A stretch of 64,000 nucleotides of DNA, taken from positions 51,336 to 115,335 of the forward strand of contig JAHBYZ010000011.1 of assembly GCA_019635695.1 (NCBI GenBank), written 5' to 3'. Below the pieces are notes generated by a model that was not told the origin of the DNA, did no database searches, and saw nothing but the letters and a program-made list of their open reading frames with translations. This document shows positions 42,486 through 51,446 of the stretch, piece after piece. Source of the DNA: Rhizobiaceae bacterium. Lineage in GTDB: Bacteria > Pseudomonadota > Alphaproteobacteria > Rhizobiales > Rhizobiaceae. Position numbers and translations under genes: made by a program. Position 1 is the first letter of the stretch. Each line of letters starts with the position of its first letter.

Positions 42486-43423
42486 CAGCGCGCCCTCAGC
42501 AGCCAGAGCTGCGCCAGAGAGATGACGAGCAGGATGAGGAACAGCACCACGGTCTGGGCGGTCGCATACCCCATGTCATAGGACGAGAACGCCGTCTGGT
42601 AGATCATCAGCACCAGCGGCTTGGTCGAACCCAGCGGCCCGCCCGGGTCGTTGGTGGTCATGTTGTAGACCTGGTCGAAGATGCGCAGGAAGCCGATGGA
42701 GGAGAAGACGACGAGGAAGATCGTTGTCGGCTTCAGCAGCGGCAGCGTGATCTTGCGCAGGATCGCCCATTCGCCGAGACCGTCGATGCGCGCGGCTTCG
42801 TAGTAGGTCTGCGGGATGGCCCGCAGGCCGGCGAGGAAGATGATGATCTGAAAGCCCAGACCGGCCCAGATGGCGGTGACGGTTACGGCCGGCAGCGCCT
42901 GGGTTGTCGAGCGCAGGAACGGCTGCTGCGGGATGCCGAGCAGCGCCAGCGCGTCGTTGATCACGCCGATCGGCACCGGCTGGTAGAACCATCGCCACAC
43001 CCACGCCATCGCCGCCGCCGTGGTCAGGAAGGGCAGGAAATAGAGGGCGCGGATGAAGCCGTGCATCAGCCGAACGCGATCCAGGTACCACGCGATGGCG
43101 AAGGCGAGCACGAGACTGACCGGCGTGCCGATGACCAGATAGGCAAAGGTGTTGCGGAGCACCTTCCAGAATGCCGGATCGGCGAACAGGCGCACGTAGT
43201 TGTCGAACCAGATATAGGTCGGCGGCTTGAGCAGGTCCCAGTCGGTGAAGGAGATCCGGAACGCCTGCAGCGTCGGATAGAAGCGGATCATCACGTAGAA
43301 GACGATGGGCACGGCCAGGAACGACCATGCCCACAGCACCCGCTTCGATCGCAGCGACATGCCATTCCCGGCGCGGCCACCAGTGGCCGCCCCGGGGACG
43401 GTGTCATGCACGGTCGATGCCAC
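42485..43423 (-). CDS. Carbohydrate-type ABC permease (MalF/UgpA-like)
   Basis: The 312-residue membrane protein has six predicted helices and the EAA loop Glu-Ala-Ala-Arg-Ile-Asp-Gly-Leu-Gly near residue 211. It partners the MalG-like subunit, to which it is translationally coupled, and starts 1 nt after the binding-protein gene stop. Confidence 0.93.
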   Translation of the reverse strand: MASTVHDTVPGAATGGRAGNGMSLRSKRVLWAWSFLAVPIVFYVMIRFYPTLQAFRISFTDWDLLKPPTYIWFDNYVRLFADPAFWKVLRNTFAYLVIGTPVSLVLAFAIAWYLDRVRLMHGFIRALYFLPFLTTAAAMAWVWRWFYQPVPIGVINDALALLGIPQQPFLRSTTQALPAVTVTAIWAGLGFQIIIFLAGLRAIPQTYYEAARIDGLGEWAILRKITLPLLKPTTIFLVVFSSIGFLRIFDQVYNMTTNDPGGPLGSTKPLVLMIYQTAFSSYDMGYATAQTVVLFLILLVISLAQLWLLRAR

Positions 43424-43424
43424 C

Positions 43425-44675
43425 CTACTTCGCGGCGGCGTCGATCAGGGCCTGTTCGGCCGCGGCGGCCGCGGCAAGCGAGTCGGCCGGTGACTGACCT
43501 TCGAGCAGAACGCGGTTCGCCATGTCGATGGTGATCTGGCGCTGGCCGCTCTCATCCAGGAACAGGGTCGTGTGGGCGTAGGCGAGACCCTTGAGGAACG
43601 GCGCATAGACCGGATCGGCGAGATTTGCGTCGGTCAGCGCCGCAGCGCGCCGGGCGGGCAGTTCGCCCACCGTCTTCAGCCATATCTCCATCGCCTCGGG
43701 CGACGAGATGTAGGCGAGGAACTTCTCCGCCGCGGCCAGTTTCTCTCCCTCGACGCCGGAAGCGATGCCGTTGGCGAAATAACTCGCGTAGTTGGAGCGG
43801 ACGCCGTCCTTGTTGGCCGGCAGTTCGGTGACGCCCCACTCAAAGCCCTCGATCGCGCGGAATGCGCCGAGGCGGAAGGTGCCGTCGATGGTCATCGCCG
43901 CCAGGCCGGCCTTGAAAGCGGCCTGCCCCTCGTCCATGAAGCCCGACTGGCCGACCTTCTTGTCGAGTTGCAGGTCGGTGTACCACTTCAGCGCGGCGGC
44001 GCCGGCTTCGCTGTTGTAGGCGACCTTGCGGTCGTTGTCGGTGTAGGGCTCGCCGCCGAACTGGCGCACCAGCACTTCGCGCCACCACTGATGGTCCTGC
44101 CCGGCCATGTCCATCGTCGTGCCGGCCGAGGTGATGTTGCCCGAGCCATCGCGCTTGGTCGTCTTCTCGGCGGCCGCCACGAACTCGTCCAGCGTCTGCG
44201 GCGGCTTGCTCGGGTCGAGCCCGGCCTCGGTGAACAGCTTCTTGTTGTAGAACAGCGCCAGCGAGCGCACCGCAGTGGGCAGGCCGTAATAGTCGTCGCC
44301 GCGCTTCATCGCGGTCACGATCGGGAAGAAATCCGCCTCGATCTTGTCGTGCGGGAATGCTGTGGGCGACAGCGGCTGCAACAGTCCGCCATCTGCGAAC
44401 TTGTCGAGCCAGCCGTAGAAGAGCTGCATCACGTCCGGACCCTGGCCGGCTGTCTTCGCGGCGACGATGCGCGTCTGGTAGTCGGCGTAGGGGAAGGTCG
44501 TCTGCTTGACGGTGATGTCCGGATTGGCCTGCTGGAAGTTGGCGATCAGCTGGTCCATCGCCTTGACGCGGGCGTCGAAGACATACTGCCAGTATTCGAT
44601 CTCGACGGCCTGCGCCGCGTTGAACGACAACAGGCTGAAACCGGCAATAAGACCGGCAAACAGTGATTTGCGCAT
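43425..44675 (-). CDS. ABC transporter extracellular solute-binding protein (family 1)
   Basis: The 416-residue exported protein has a signal peptide (to about residue 24, Ala-Gln-Ala-Val) and a family 1 solute-binding domain, with Ile-Glu-Tyr-Trp-Gln-Tyr at the mature start and Gly-Leu-Pro-Thr-Ala-Val-Arg-Ser-Leu-Ala-Leu-Phe-Tyr-Asn-Lys in the hinge region. GGAGG is 5 nt upstream of the ATG at 44675. The substrate is probably a sugar or sugar-amine/amino-acid conjugate, given the lyase and deacetylase nearby. It is the first gene of the importer operon. Confidence 0.93.
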   Translation of the reverse strand: MRKSLFAGLIAGFSLLSFNAAQAVEIEYWQYVFDARVKAMDQLIANFQQANPDITVKQTTFPYADYQTRIVAAKTAGQGPDVMQLFYGWLDKFADGGLLQPLSPTAFPHDKIEADFFPIVTAMKRGDDYYGLPTAVRSLALFYNKKLFTEAGLDPSKPPQTLDEFVAAAEKTTKRDGSGNITSAGTTMDMAGQDHQWWREVLVRQFGGEPYTDNDRKVAYNSEAGAAALKWYTDLQLDKKVGQSGFMDEGQAAFKAGLAAMTIDGTFRLGAFRAIEGFEWGVTELPANKDGVRSNYASYFANGIASGVEGEKLAAAEKFLAYISSPEAMEIWLKTVGELPARRAAALTDANLADPVYAPFLKGLAYAHTTLFLDESGQRQITIDMANRVLLEGQSPADSLAAAAAAEQALIDAAAK

Positions 44676-44832
44676 GCGATCCTCCACTGCGCCCGATTCC
44701 GGCTCGCGGGTATCGGGCGATTTTCATCCCGTCGCCGTGCGATTGCGCCAGCGCGCGGCCGCGGCGACGTATCGAAGCCGCGGGTTTCCCGTCTCGGGGG
44801 CACCCGCTCATTCCCTACGCTTGAGCCTAGCC

Positions 44833-44853
44833 GTGGCTTTGTCAATGAGCCAC
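44833..44853. promoter_or_regulatory. Dyad GTGGCT/AGCCAC over a -35 box
   Basis: GTGGCT (44833-44838) and AGCCAC (44848-44853) form an inverted repeat with a 9-nt spacer. The spacer holds TTGACA on the minus strand (44845-44840), a good -35 box for the importer operon. It lies in the divergent region shared with the PIG-L gene and may be the operator of both. Confidence 0.4.
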
Positions 44854-44891
44854 TCGCATTGTTGCGTTGAAGCGCCTATGCGGAGCAGGAC

Positions 44892-47276
44892 ATGCTGACC
44901 GATCGCGAACGCATAGAAAGACAGCGGGCCCGCCCGCCCCTGTTGCGCCTGCACAGGGCGCTGACGCGACTGAAGTCGACGCTGACCGTTATGAACAGCG
45001 GAGCCCATCCCGACGACGAGCAGAGCGGGCTTCTGGCCTGGCTGCGACTGGGGCTCGGCATGCGCGTCATTGTCGCCTGTTCCACCCGCGGCGAGGGCGG
45101 GCAGAACGCACTCGGTCCCGAGCGTCTGGGCGCGCTGGGCATGCTGCGCACGCGCGAGATGGAGGAGGCCGCGCGCGTTCTGGATGTCGACGTGGCCTGG
45201 TTGGGCCATGGCCCGGACGACCCTGTCCACGATTTCGGCTTCTCCAAGGATGGCGACCAGACTTTCCGGCGCTGGGGCGAGGAGCGGATTGTCGAGCGGC
45301 TGGTGCGCGCCTATCGCACGGCCCGGCCGGACATAGTGATCCCCACCTTTCTCGACGTGCCCGGCCAGCACGGCCACCATCGCGCAATGACACGGGCCGC
45401 CGAAGCTGCGGTCGGCCTGGCCGTCGATCCCTCGGCATTCCCCGAACATGCCGCAGAGGGGCTTGTTCCGTGGCAAGTGGCAAAGTTCTACCTGCCAGCA
45501 TGGTCTGGCGGAGGTGGAACTTATGACGACGAGTTGCCGCCGCCGGTCGCGACGCTGACCGTCGAGGCCAGCGGAAGCGAGGCCTCTACTGGCGCAGAAT
45601 ACGACCGCATCGGTGAATGGTCGCGCTACTTTCATGCGTCGCAAGGCATGGGACACTGGCCCAGCGTTCCGCGCACCCGCTGGCCGCTGCACCTCCTTCA
45701 CGCCGCCGGCAGCGAGGTGAGCATTGCGGATGGACTGCCGAGTTCGCTGTCCCGCCTGATCGCTGTCGCAAACGATTCCGCCGGTCTGGCGCAGGCGCTC
45801 GGTGCTGCCGATGCCGCGATCGGGCAAGCCATTGCGGCATTCCCCGATCGGCAGGCGATCATCGGCCACCTCGTGACGGCGGCGGGCCATCTGGAAGCGG
45901 CGCGCGGGCTTGCCTCGGCAGACTTTCTCGACCGTCACGGCCACCGGCTCGCCCGCAAGGCGCTGGAAATCGACTCGGCCCTGTTCGAGGCCGCGGACCT
46001 TTTCCAGCGGGCGTGGCTGTCGTCGGCGCTGTCTCCTTGGGGGACGGCCAGTCTCACCGTCGAACTCGGGCGGGATGCGGCCTCGCTGCAGGTCGAGGTC
46101 GAGCCCACCCTGCCCGCAGGCATCAGCGTCGGCTCGCGCCAGACGCGCGACGGCGGCCGAATTTTCACGCTGATCGCAGCATCGGACGCGCCCTTTACCG
46201 GCCTCTACCCGGCGGGCTGGTCGGCACTCGGTGGCAACGACGCGGCGAGTATCCGCCTGTCGGCCCTGTTCGGCAGGCACCAAGCCAGCGCTCAGTTCGA
46301 CCTGGAGGAGCCGCTGGCCGTCTTGCCGGGGAGTTCCTTGCGGCTCGAACCCGACGTCATTGTCGCGTCGGTTCGCGACACGCGGCGCGAATGGGCCGTC
46401 GACCCCCTTCTTGCAGGCGAGCCGGCGCAGCTGTCGATGCGGAGCCCCGAGGGCTGGTCTGCCAGCGAGGACGGGACACGCATCACGGCGCCCGAAAAGC
46501 TGCCGCTGGGAACGACGGCGATCCTGCCCTTCGTCGACGGTCGCCCGGCGGAAAGACTGGTGCCGATCGCATATCCGCATGTCGGCGGCATGATCCACCG
46601 TCAGGCGGAGACGCTGCGCGTGCTCGCGCTCGACCTGAAGCTGCCGGACACACGCGTCGGCTATATCGGTGGCGGAGCCGATCGTGTCGGCCTGTGGCTC
46701 CAGCGAATGGGCGTCGACGTCGTCGAACTCGACGCATCAGCGCTGGCCGGCGACCTCTCGCGCTTCTCGACCATCGTCGTCGGCATTTTCGCATTCGGCA
46801 TCCGCAAGGATCTGGCCGCAGCGATTCCTCGGATCCACCGCTTCGTCCACGGCGGCGGGCATCTGGTCACGCTCTATCACCGGCCGAGCGACGGCTGGGA
46901 CCCGCAGGCCACACCGCCTTTGCGACTTGAAATCGGCAGCCCGTCGCTGCGGTGGCGCGTTACTGATCCCACCGCGAGGGTCACGGTGCTGGCACCGCGG
47001 CACAAGCTCCTGACGGGCCCGAACGAGATCGGCGATGCAGATTGGGACGGCTGGGAGAAAGAGCGGGGGCTGTACTTCGCGGCACGCTGGGACGCCGCCT
47101 ACGAGCCGCTGCTTTCGATGCACGATCCCGACGAGCAGCCGTTGACGGGCGCTCTCGTTTCCGCGCGCGTCGGCCGTGGACGTCACACCCATGCCAGCCT
47201 GGTTCTGCACCACCAGCTCGACCGTCTGGTGCCGGGCGCATTCAGGTTGATGGCCAACCTTGTCCAGCCGGCCTGA
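44892..47276 (+). CDS. Large PIG-L family deacetylase with C-terminal extension
   Basis: The 794-residue protein starts with a LmbE/PIG-L domain (about 28-260) with the zinc motif Ala-His-Pro-Asp-Asp-Glu at 38-43 and a second Gly-His-His cluster (Gln-His-Gly-His-His-Arg) about 120 residues later. A long middle region follows and then, near residues 595-700, a Gly-Tyr-Ile-Gly-Gly-Gly...Val-His-Gly-Gly-Gly-His segment resembling a GATase1-like fold. No signal peptide is seen. PIG-L enzymes remove N-acetyl groups from amino-sugars. Usual bacterial members are near 230-300 residues, so this is the long form. The ATG follows GGAGCAGG. Divergence from the CUT1 importer suggests a shared substrate. 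Confidence 0.85.
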   Translation: MLTDRERIERQRARPPLLRLHRALTRLKSTLTVMNSGAHPDDEQSGLLAWLRLGLGMRVIVACSTRGEGGQNALGPERLGALGMLRTREMEEAARVLDVDVAWLGHGPDDPVHDFGFSKDGDQTFRRWGEERIVERLVRAYRTARPDIVIPTFLDVPGQHGHHRAMTRAAEAAVGLAVDPSAFPEHAAEGLVPWQVAKFYLPAWSGGGGTYDDELPPPVATLTVEASGSEASTGAEYDRIGEWSRYFHASQGMGHWPSVPRTRWPLHLLHAAGSEVSIADGLPSSLSRLIAVANDSAGLAQALGAADAAIGQAIAAFPDRQAIIGHLVTAAGHLEAARGLASADFLDRHGHRLARKALEIDSALFEAADLFQRAWLSSALSPWGTASLTVELGRDAASLQVEVEPTLPAGISVGSRQTRDGGRIFTLIAASDAPFTGLYPAGWSALGGNDAASIRLSALFGRHQASAQFDLEEPLAVLPGSSLRLEPDVIVASVRDTRREWAVDPLLAGEPAQLSMRSPEGWSASEDGTRITAPEKLPLGTTAILPFVDGRPAERLVPIAYPHVGGMIHRQAETLRVLALDLKLPDTRVGYIGGGADRVGLWLQRMGVDVVELDASALAGDLSRFSTIVVGIFAFGIRKDLAAAIPRIHRFVHGGGHLVTLYHRPSDGWDPQATPPLRLEIGSPSLRWRVTDPTARVTVLAPRHKLLTGPNEIGDADWDGWEKERGLYFAARWDAAYEPLLSMHDPDEQPLTGALVSARVGRGRHTHASLVLHHQLDRLVPGAFRLMANLVQPA

Positions 47277-48171
47277 GAACGCCACGCCGCCCGGCGGCGG
47301 TGCGCCCTATCCCGCGACCAGTCGGGAGGCGGTGCTGTGGCTGCTGGCCGACATGGTGCTCGTCGCCGGCGGCATGACTGCCCTGGTGAAGGCGCAGGGC
47401 TTGACCTATCCGGCGGTCCAGCTCGTTTTCATCCGGGCGGTCGTCGGACTTTTCTTCATCCTGCCCCTGGTGTGGCGCGAGCGCGCGTATGTGATGCGGC
47501 CGCTGCATCCCTGGATGAACCTCTCTCGGGTCGTATCCAGCGCGATCGCGCTGAGCAGCCAATGGCTCGCCTACACGTTGATGCCTCTGGCGGTCGTGAA
47601 CGCGTTGATGTTCAGCCGCCCGCTGGTGACAATGGTCATGGCCGTGGCGATGCTCGGCGAACGGGTTTCACGCGCGCGGTGGGCGGGCGCGACGGTTGCG
47701 CTCGGCGGGGTCGTCGTGATGATCGGCCCCGGCGGCGTGACGTGGGGCGTGGGTCTGCTGGCAGTGCTTGCCAACGTGATTTTCGGCTCGCTGGCCATCG
47801 TGCAGACGCGCGCCATGAAGGACGAGAACACGACCGCGATGATGGTGTTCTACACCGTCGGCCTCGTGGTCATCACGGCTCTGCCCGCCGCGCTTTGGTG
47901 GCATCCGGTCCAGCTGGCGGACTGGGTGCCGCTGCTGGGCATCGGCCTGCTCGCGCAGGCCGGGCAATATTGCTTCCTGCGCGCCTATCGTCTGGCCGAG
48001 GCCAGCAGGCTGGCTCCGGTCGGCTACCTGTCGATCGTGGTGACCGCCGCCTCCGGCTATCTGTTCTTCGACGAAATCCCGGGACTCCCGGTGGTTGCCG
48101 GCGCCGTCATCGTCGTGGCCGCGTTGCAGGCCGTTGCGCTGTTTGACCGTCTCCGCAGCGGCATCGACTGA
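47260..48171 (+). CDS. DMT-superfamily (EamA) transporter
   Basis: The 303-residue protein has about ten membrane helices in two EamA repeats, each ending near a Gly-Glu-Arg-Val or Asp-Glu-Ile-Pro motif (Phe-Phe-Asp-Glu-Ile-Pro-Gly near residue 270). Such proteins usually export amino acids or metabolites. The TTG start overlaps the PIG-L gene by 17 nt; no better start lies upstream of the first helix, although a GTG at 47332 is possible. Overlap implies co-transcription with PIG-L. Confidence 0.8.
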   Translation: MSSRPENATPPGGGAPYPATSREAVLWLLADMVLVAGGMTALVKAQGLTYPAVQLVFIRAVVGLFFILPLVWRERAYVMRPLHPWMNLSRVVSSAIALSSQWLAYTLMPLAVVNALMFSRPLVTMVMAVAMLGERVSRARWAGATVALGGVVVMIGPGGVTWGVGLLAVLANVIFGSLAIVQTRAMKDENTTAMMVFYTVGLVVITALPAALWWHPVQLADWVPLLGIGLLAQAGQYCFLRAYRLAEASRLAPVGYLSIVVTAASGYLFFDEIPGLPVVAGAVIVVAALQAVALFDRLRSGID

Positions 48172-48308
48172 TGCCCGCGGTCTGCATCGCTGACAAAGAA
48201 CGGCGCCTCAGCCTGACGGTCCGCTTTTTCCGACGCCTGATGATCCCGTGGTCGGCGACGAGCGCGCCGAAGGCGAAGGTCGACGGCCGAGTCCGCAAGG
48301 TGACGGAG

Positions 48309-49190
48309 TCAGGTGCGGTCCGGCCGCGCAACGGGTCCGAACAGCGGCTCGCCGAAAATCGGGCGTCGCGACAGAGGCCGGCCGCCGCCGACGTCCTCGA
48401 TCCCGAGGCGCTCGGCCAGCTCGGTCGAATAGTAGGTTCCGCCCGACAGCGACATAAGTTCGGGCCAGTCGTGCAGCCGTGCCAGCACGCGCCCGATCAG
48501 CGAGGTGGATTCCATATGGCTTACCGTGCCGGACTTGTTGCCGACATTGCTGATGCTGAGATTGTGCAGCGTGCGTTCCGTCGCGATCAGGCCGGGCCAC
48601 AGCGATATCGCCGCTACGCCATAGGGCAGCAGGTCGTGCGCCATGTCGTGGGCCAGTTTGTCCTGCCCCGCCTTGCCCACTCCGTAGGGCAAACTGTGCC
48701 GGAACGCCTTGGCGCCCGGACCGGAGGTGTTGGCGATGAGGCCGCGCCGCTGTCGCACCATGATGCGGGCGCCGAAGGTGCTTGCGGCGTAGCTGCTGCG
48801 CAGCCCGACGTCGATCATGTCGCGCCACAGGGACAGGGGCCGCTCCCAGAACGGGCTGTCGGTCACCGACCAGTCGGGCATGGCGAAGGCATTGTTGACC
48901 AGCAGGTCCAGACGGCCGTGCTCCGCGTCGACGCGGGCGAAAAGTGCCTCGGTCTGCGCGTCGTCGAGATGATCGCAAACCGCCGCGAGGCCGACGCCGC
49001 CGGCCGCGTCCACCGCTGCCGCGGTCTCACCCACCGTGCCCGGCCAGGGGCCGGTGGCTGACGCCGCGCTTCGTCCGGTGCAGTATACGACGAAACCGGC
49101 CTCGCCGAGTGCAACCGCAATGCCGCGGCCAAGGCCGCGGCTGGCGCCCGTTACCACCGCGACCGGGCGCGCTTGGCTGTCTGCTGTCAT
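48309..49190 (-). CDS. Short-chain dehydrogenase/reductase family oxidoreductase
   Basis: The 293-residue SDR has Thr-Gly-Ala-Ser-Arg-Gly-Leu-Gly near residue 15, Asn-Asn-Ala-Phe-Ala where the family has Asn-Asn-Ala-Gly, a Ser in Asn-Thr-Ser-Gly-Pro-Gly and the Tyr-Gly-Val-Gly-Lys active-site pair. It is 30-40 residues longer than the classical SDR length. The ATG at 49190 has GGAG 12 nt upstream. It stands alone on its strand, convergent with the DMT gene, with no clear functional partner. Substrate unknown. Confidence 0.82.
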   Translation of the reverse strand: MTADSQARPVAVVTGASRGLGRGIAVALGEAGFVVYCTGRSAASATGPWPGTVGETAAAVDAAGGVGLAAVCDHLDDAQTEALFARVDAEHGRLDLLVNNAFAMPDWSVTDSPFWERPLSLWRDMIDVGLRSSYAASTFGARIMVRQRRGLIANTSGPGAKAFRHSLPYGVGKAGQDKLAHDMAHDLLPYGVAAISLWPGLIATERTLHNLSISNVGNKSGTVSHMESTSLIGRVLARLHDWPELMSLSGGTYYSTELAERLGIEDVGGGRPLSRRPIFGEPLFGPVARPDRT

Positions 49191-49390
49191 TGCAATCGTC
49201 TCCAATTCAGGCCGAAAGGTGCCTGGACCGCCCCCAGCGATCCGGCATCCCGCGTTCGGACGATGGGGAAGCCACCGCGTGGAACCAACCGGCTCGGGCA
49301 GCGCGCTCTACTGCGTCGTTCCACGACCCTGATGGCGTAGCGCGCTGACAGCTGCGGCGTCGTCGCCGGGTGATGGCAACGGTCGGCTGG

Positions 49391-50908
49391 TCAGTATCGG
49401 CTTGCGGAGTCGCCTTCCACTGCGGCGCGGGCGAGCCTTCTGCGGTATCGAACCGTCGCCCCTACGAGCAGAGCCGCCGTCGCGAAGAAGACCAGCGCAA
49501 TCGGACTCTGGAAGAACGCCAGGAAGTTGCCATCCGTGAGCATAAGCCCGCGGCGCAGGTTGATCTCCAGCAGCGGCCCAAGGATGAAGCCGACGATCAC
49601 CGGTGCGAAGGGGAAACCGGTGAAGGAGAGGAGGAAACCGACAACGCCGAAGGCGCCGAACACGACGACGTCGAACGCGACGTTGTTGGCGGAATAGGCG
49701 CCGACCGCGCACATCGCGACGATGATCGGGAAGAGGTAGTACTTCTTGATCACCAGCAGCTTCACGAACACCCGGATGCCGAAGAACTGGACGACGAGCA
49801 TCATCGCGTTGGCGATCATCAGCGCCGCGAAGATGGCGTAGAGCAGGTCGCCGTGGGTCTTGAGCAGCAGCGGACCGGGCGTCAGGCCATGCAGGGTCAA
49901 CGCGCCCAGCAGCAGCGCCGTCACCACATCTCCCGGAATGCCCAGCGTCAGCAGCGGGATCATGTCGCCGCCGATCACGGCGTTGTTGGCGGTCTCCGAG
50001 GCAACGAGGCCGTGCATGGAGCCCTTGCCGAACTTCTGCGGCTCCTTCGACGCGTTCTTGGCCGCCGTGTAGGCGACCAGGCTGGCCGCCGTGCCGCCGA
50101 GAGCCGGCAGTATGCCGATGAAGATGCCGATCACCGACGAGCGGATGGCGTTGGGCATCTGCTGGATCGTTTCCTTCAGGCTGATTCCGAAGCCGCGCAT
50201 CCGAAATTCGAGGGGCCGCGCGGCATCTTCCGTCGGGTCGCGGCGGGCGGCCTTCACCACTTCGGTGATGGCGAACATGCCGACGAGCACGGCCAGTTGG
50301 GGAAACCCCTCTGACAGCTGGTAGAGCCCGAAATCGAAGCGCGGCGTGTAGTCGATGGGGGCTGAACCCACCAGCGCAAGCATCAGGCCGATGAGCCCGG
50401 CGAGCAAACCCTTGACCAGCGAGTCGCCAGTCAGGCTGCCGAGCAGCATCAGCGCGGCGAAGGTGGCCGCGAAATATTCGATAGGGCCGAACCGCATCGC
50501 GAGATCCGACAGCGGCGGCGCGATGAACAGCATGGCGAACATGCTGATCAGCCCGCCGATGAAGGAAAACACGACCGATGCGCCGAGCGCGCGGCCGGCC
50601 TGCCCATCGCGCGCCAGGGGATAGCCGTCGAAGGTGGTCGCCACGGCCGAAGGCTTGCCGGGGATGTTGAGCAGGATCGCGGCGATGAAGCCGCCCGACG
50701 ATGCGCCGATGTAAAGGCCCATCATCAAGGCGATGGCGACCACCGGCTCCATGCCAAAGGTGATCGGCAGGAACAGTGCGATGGCCGTCGCCGCCGACAG
50801 GCCGGGGATCACGCCGAAGATGATGCCGACGACGACGCCGAAGAGGTTGAGTGCCAGCGCCTGGAAGGTGAGCACCGACGCGAAGCCGGTCCAGATCACG
50901 TCAGACAT
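49391..50908 (-). CDS. tctA: Tripartite tricarboxylate transporter large permease (TctA)
   Basis: The 505-residue, roughly 12-helix membrane protein has the TctA-family signatures Gly-Val-Ile-Pro-Gly-Leu (residues 31-36), Leu-Asn-Ile-Pro-Gly-Lys-Pro-Ser-Ala near residue 80 and Leu-Pro-Ala-Leu-Gly-Gly-Thr near 252. It is the channel subunit of a secondary tripartite transporter. The start follows GGAGGCGAAGC. It is the last gene of the aldolase-tctC-tctB-tctA operon, with a likely sugar-acid rather than citrate substrate. Confidence 0.93.
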   Translation of the reverse strand: MSDVIWTGFASVLTFQALALNLFGVVVGIIFGVIPGLSAATAIALFLPITFGMEPVVAIALMMGLYIGASSGGFIAAILLNIPGKPSAVATTFDGYPLARDGQAGRALGASVVFSFIGGLISMFAMLFIAPPLSDLAMRFGPIEYFAATFAALMLLGSLTGDSLVKGLLAGLIGLMLALVGSAPIDYTPRFDFGLYQLSEGFPQLAVLVGMFAITEVVKAARRDPTEDAARPLEFRMRGFGISLKETIQQMPNAIRSSVIGIFIGILPALGGTAASLVAYTAAKNASKEPQKFGKGSMHGLVASETANNAVIGGDMIPLLTLGIPGDVVTALLLGALTLHGLTPGPLLLKTHGDLLYAIFAALMIANAMMLVVQFFGIRVFVKLLVIKKYYLFPIIVAMCAVGAYSANNVAFDVVVFGAFGVVGFLLSFTGFPFAPVIVGFILGPLLEINLRRGLMLTDGNFLAFFQSPIALVFFATAALLVGATVRYRRRLARAAVEGDSASRY

Positions 50909-50923
50909 GCTTCGCCTCCGAGA

Positions 50924-51427
50924 TCAACCCAGCAGCCCGACGGGCAGGAAGACATAAAAGAGGCGCAGGAAGACGTAGTACGAAAGTGCGGACACCGCGA
51001 CCGCGACCACGGCAAACGGCAAGTACCGCCGCTCATCGGCCTTCGCCATGACCGTGAATTGCAGGAACAGGTAGCAGGCGGTCGCGACGAGATATCCAAG
51101 CGGCTCGAAGGCGAACGTATAGGCGACGATGAGCAGCAGGCTCAGCCAGTCCGCGTGGCGCTCCAGGAAGTCGCCTTGCCGTGGCACGCCCGCCTGGCCG
51201 GGGAGCTTGCCCGCCGCCCGCAGCGCCCGGTTGCGGCGCAGGCCCTGCACGAGCAGCACTACACTCAGCGCCAGCGTCAGCACGGCGACCAGCTTCGGCA
51301 TGAAGTCGGGGCCGATATCCATGCGCGTCTTCGCCTCCAGACCGTTGGAGGCGAAGAACATCGCGATCGAGACGACGATCAGGACGAGCGCGGAAATGAC
51401 GTCTTTCCAGTGCGTCAGCGCGTTCAT
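50924..51427 (-). CDS. tctB: Tripartite tricarboxylate transporter small permease (TctB)
   Basis: The 167-residue membrane protein has four predicted helices and the TctB family layout, with Asp-Ile-Gly-Pro-Asp-Phe-Met-Pro near residue 37 and a later Phe-Glu-Pro-Leu-Gly-Tyr motif. It lies 15 nt before tctA and 19 nt after tctC. GGGAGGCATCGG precedes the ATG. Confidence 0.9.
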   Translation of the reverse strand: MNALTHWKDVISALVLIVVSIAMFFASNGLEAKTRMDIGPDFMPKLVAVLTLALSVVLLVQGLRRNRALRAAGKLPGQAGVPRQGDFLERHADWLSLLLIVAYTFAFEPLGYLVATACYLFLQFTVMAKADERRYLPFAVVAVAVSALSYYVFLRLFYVFLPVGLLG

Positions 51428-51446
51428 CCGATGCCTCCCGAAAGGG

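Noticed and set aside
44808..46598. 596-codon minus-strand frame opposite the PIG-L gene
   Set aside because: It is antisense to a convincing PIG-L domain with its zinc motif and gives an Arg-rich sequence without a domain.
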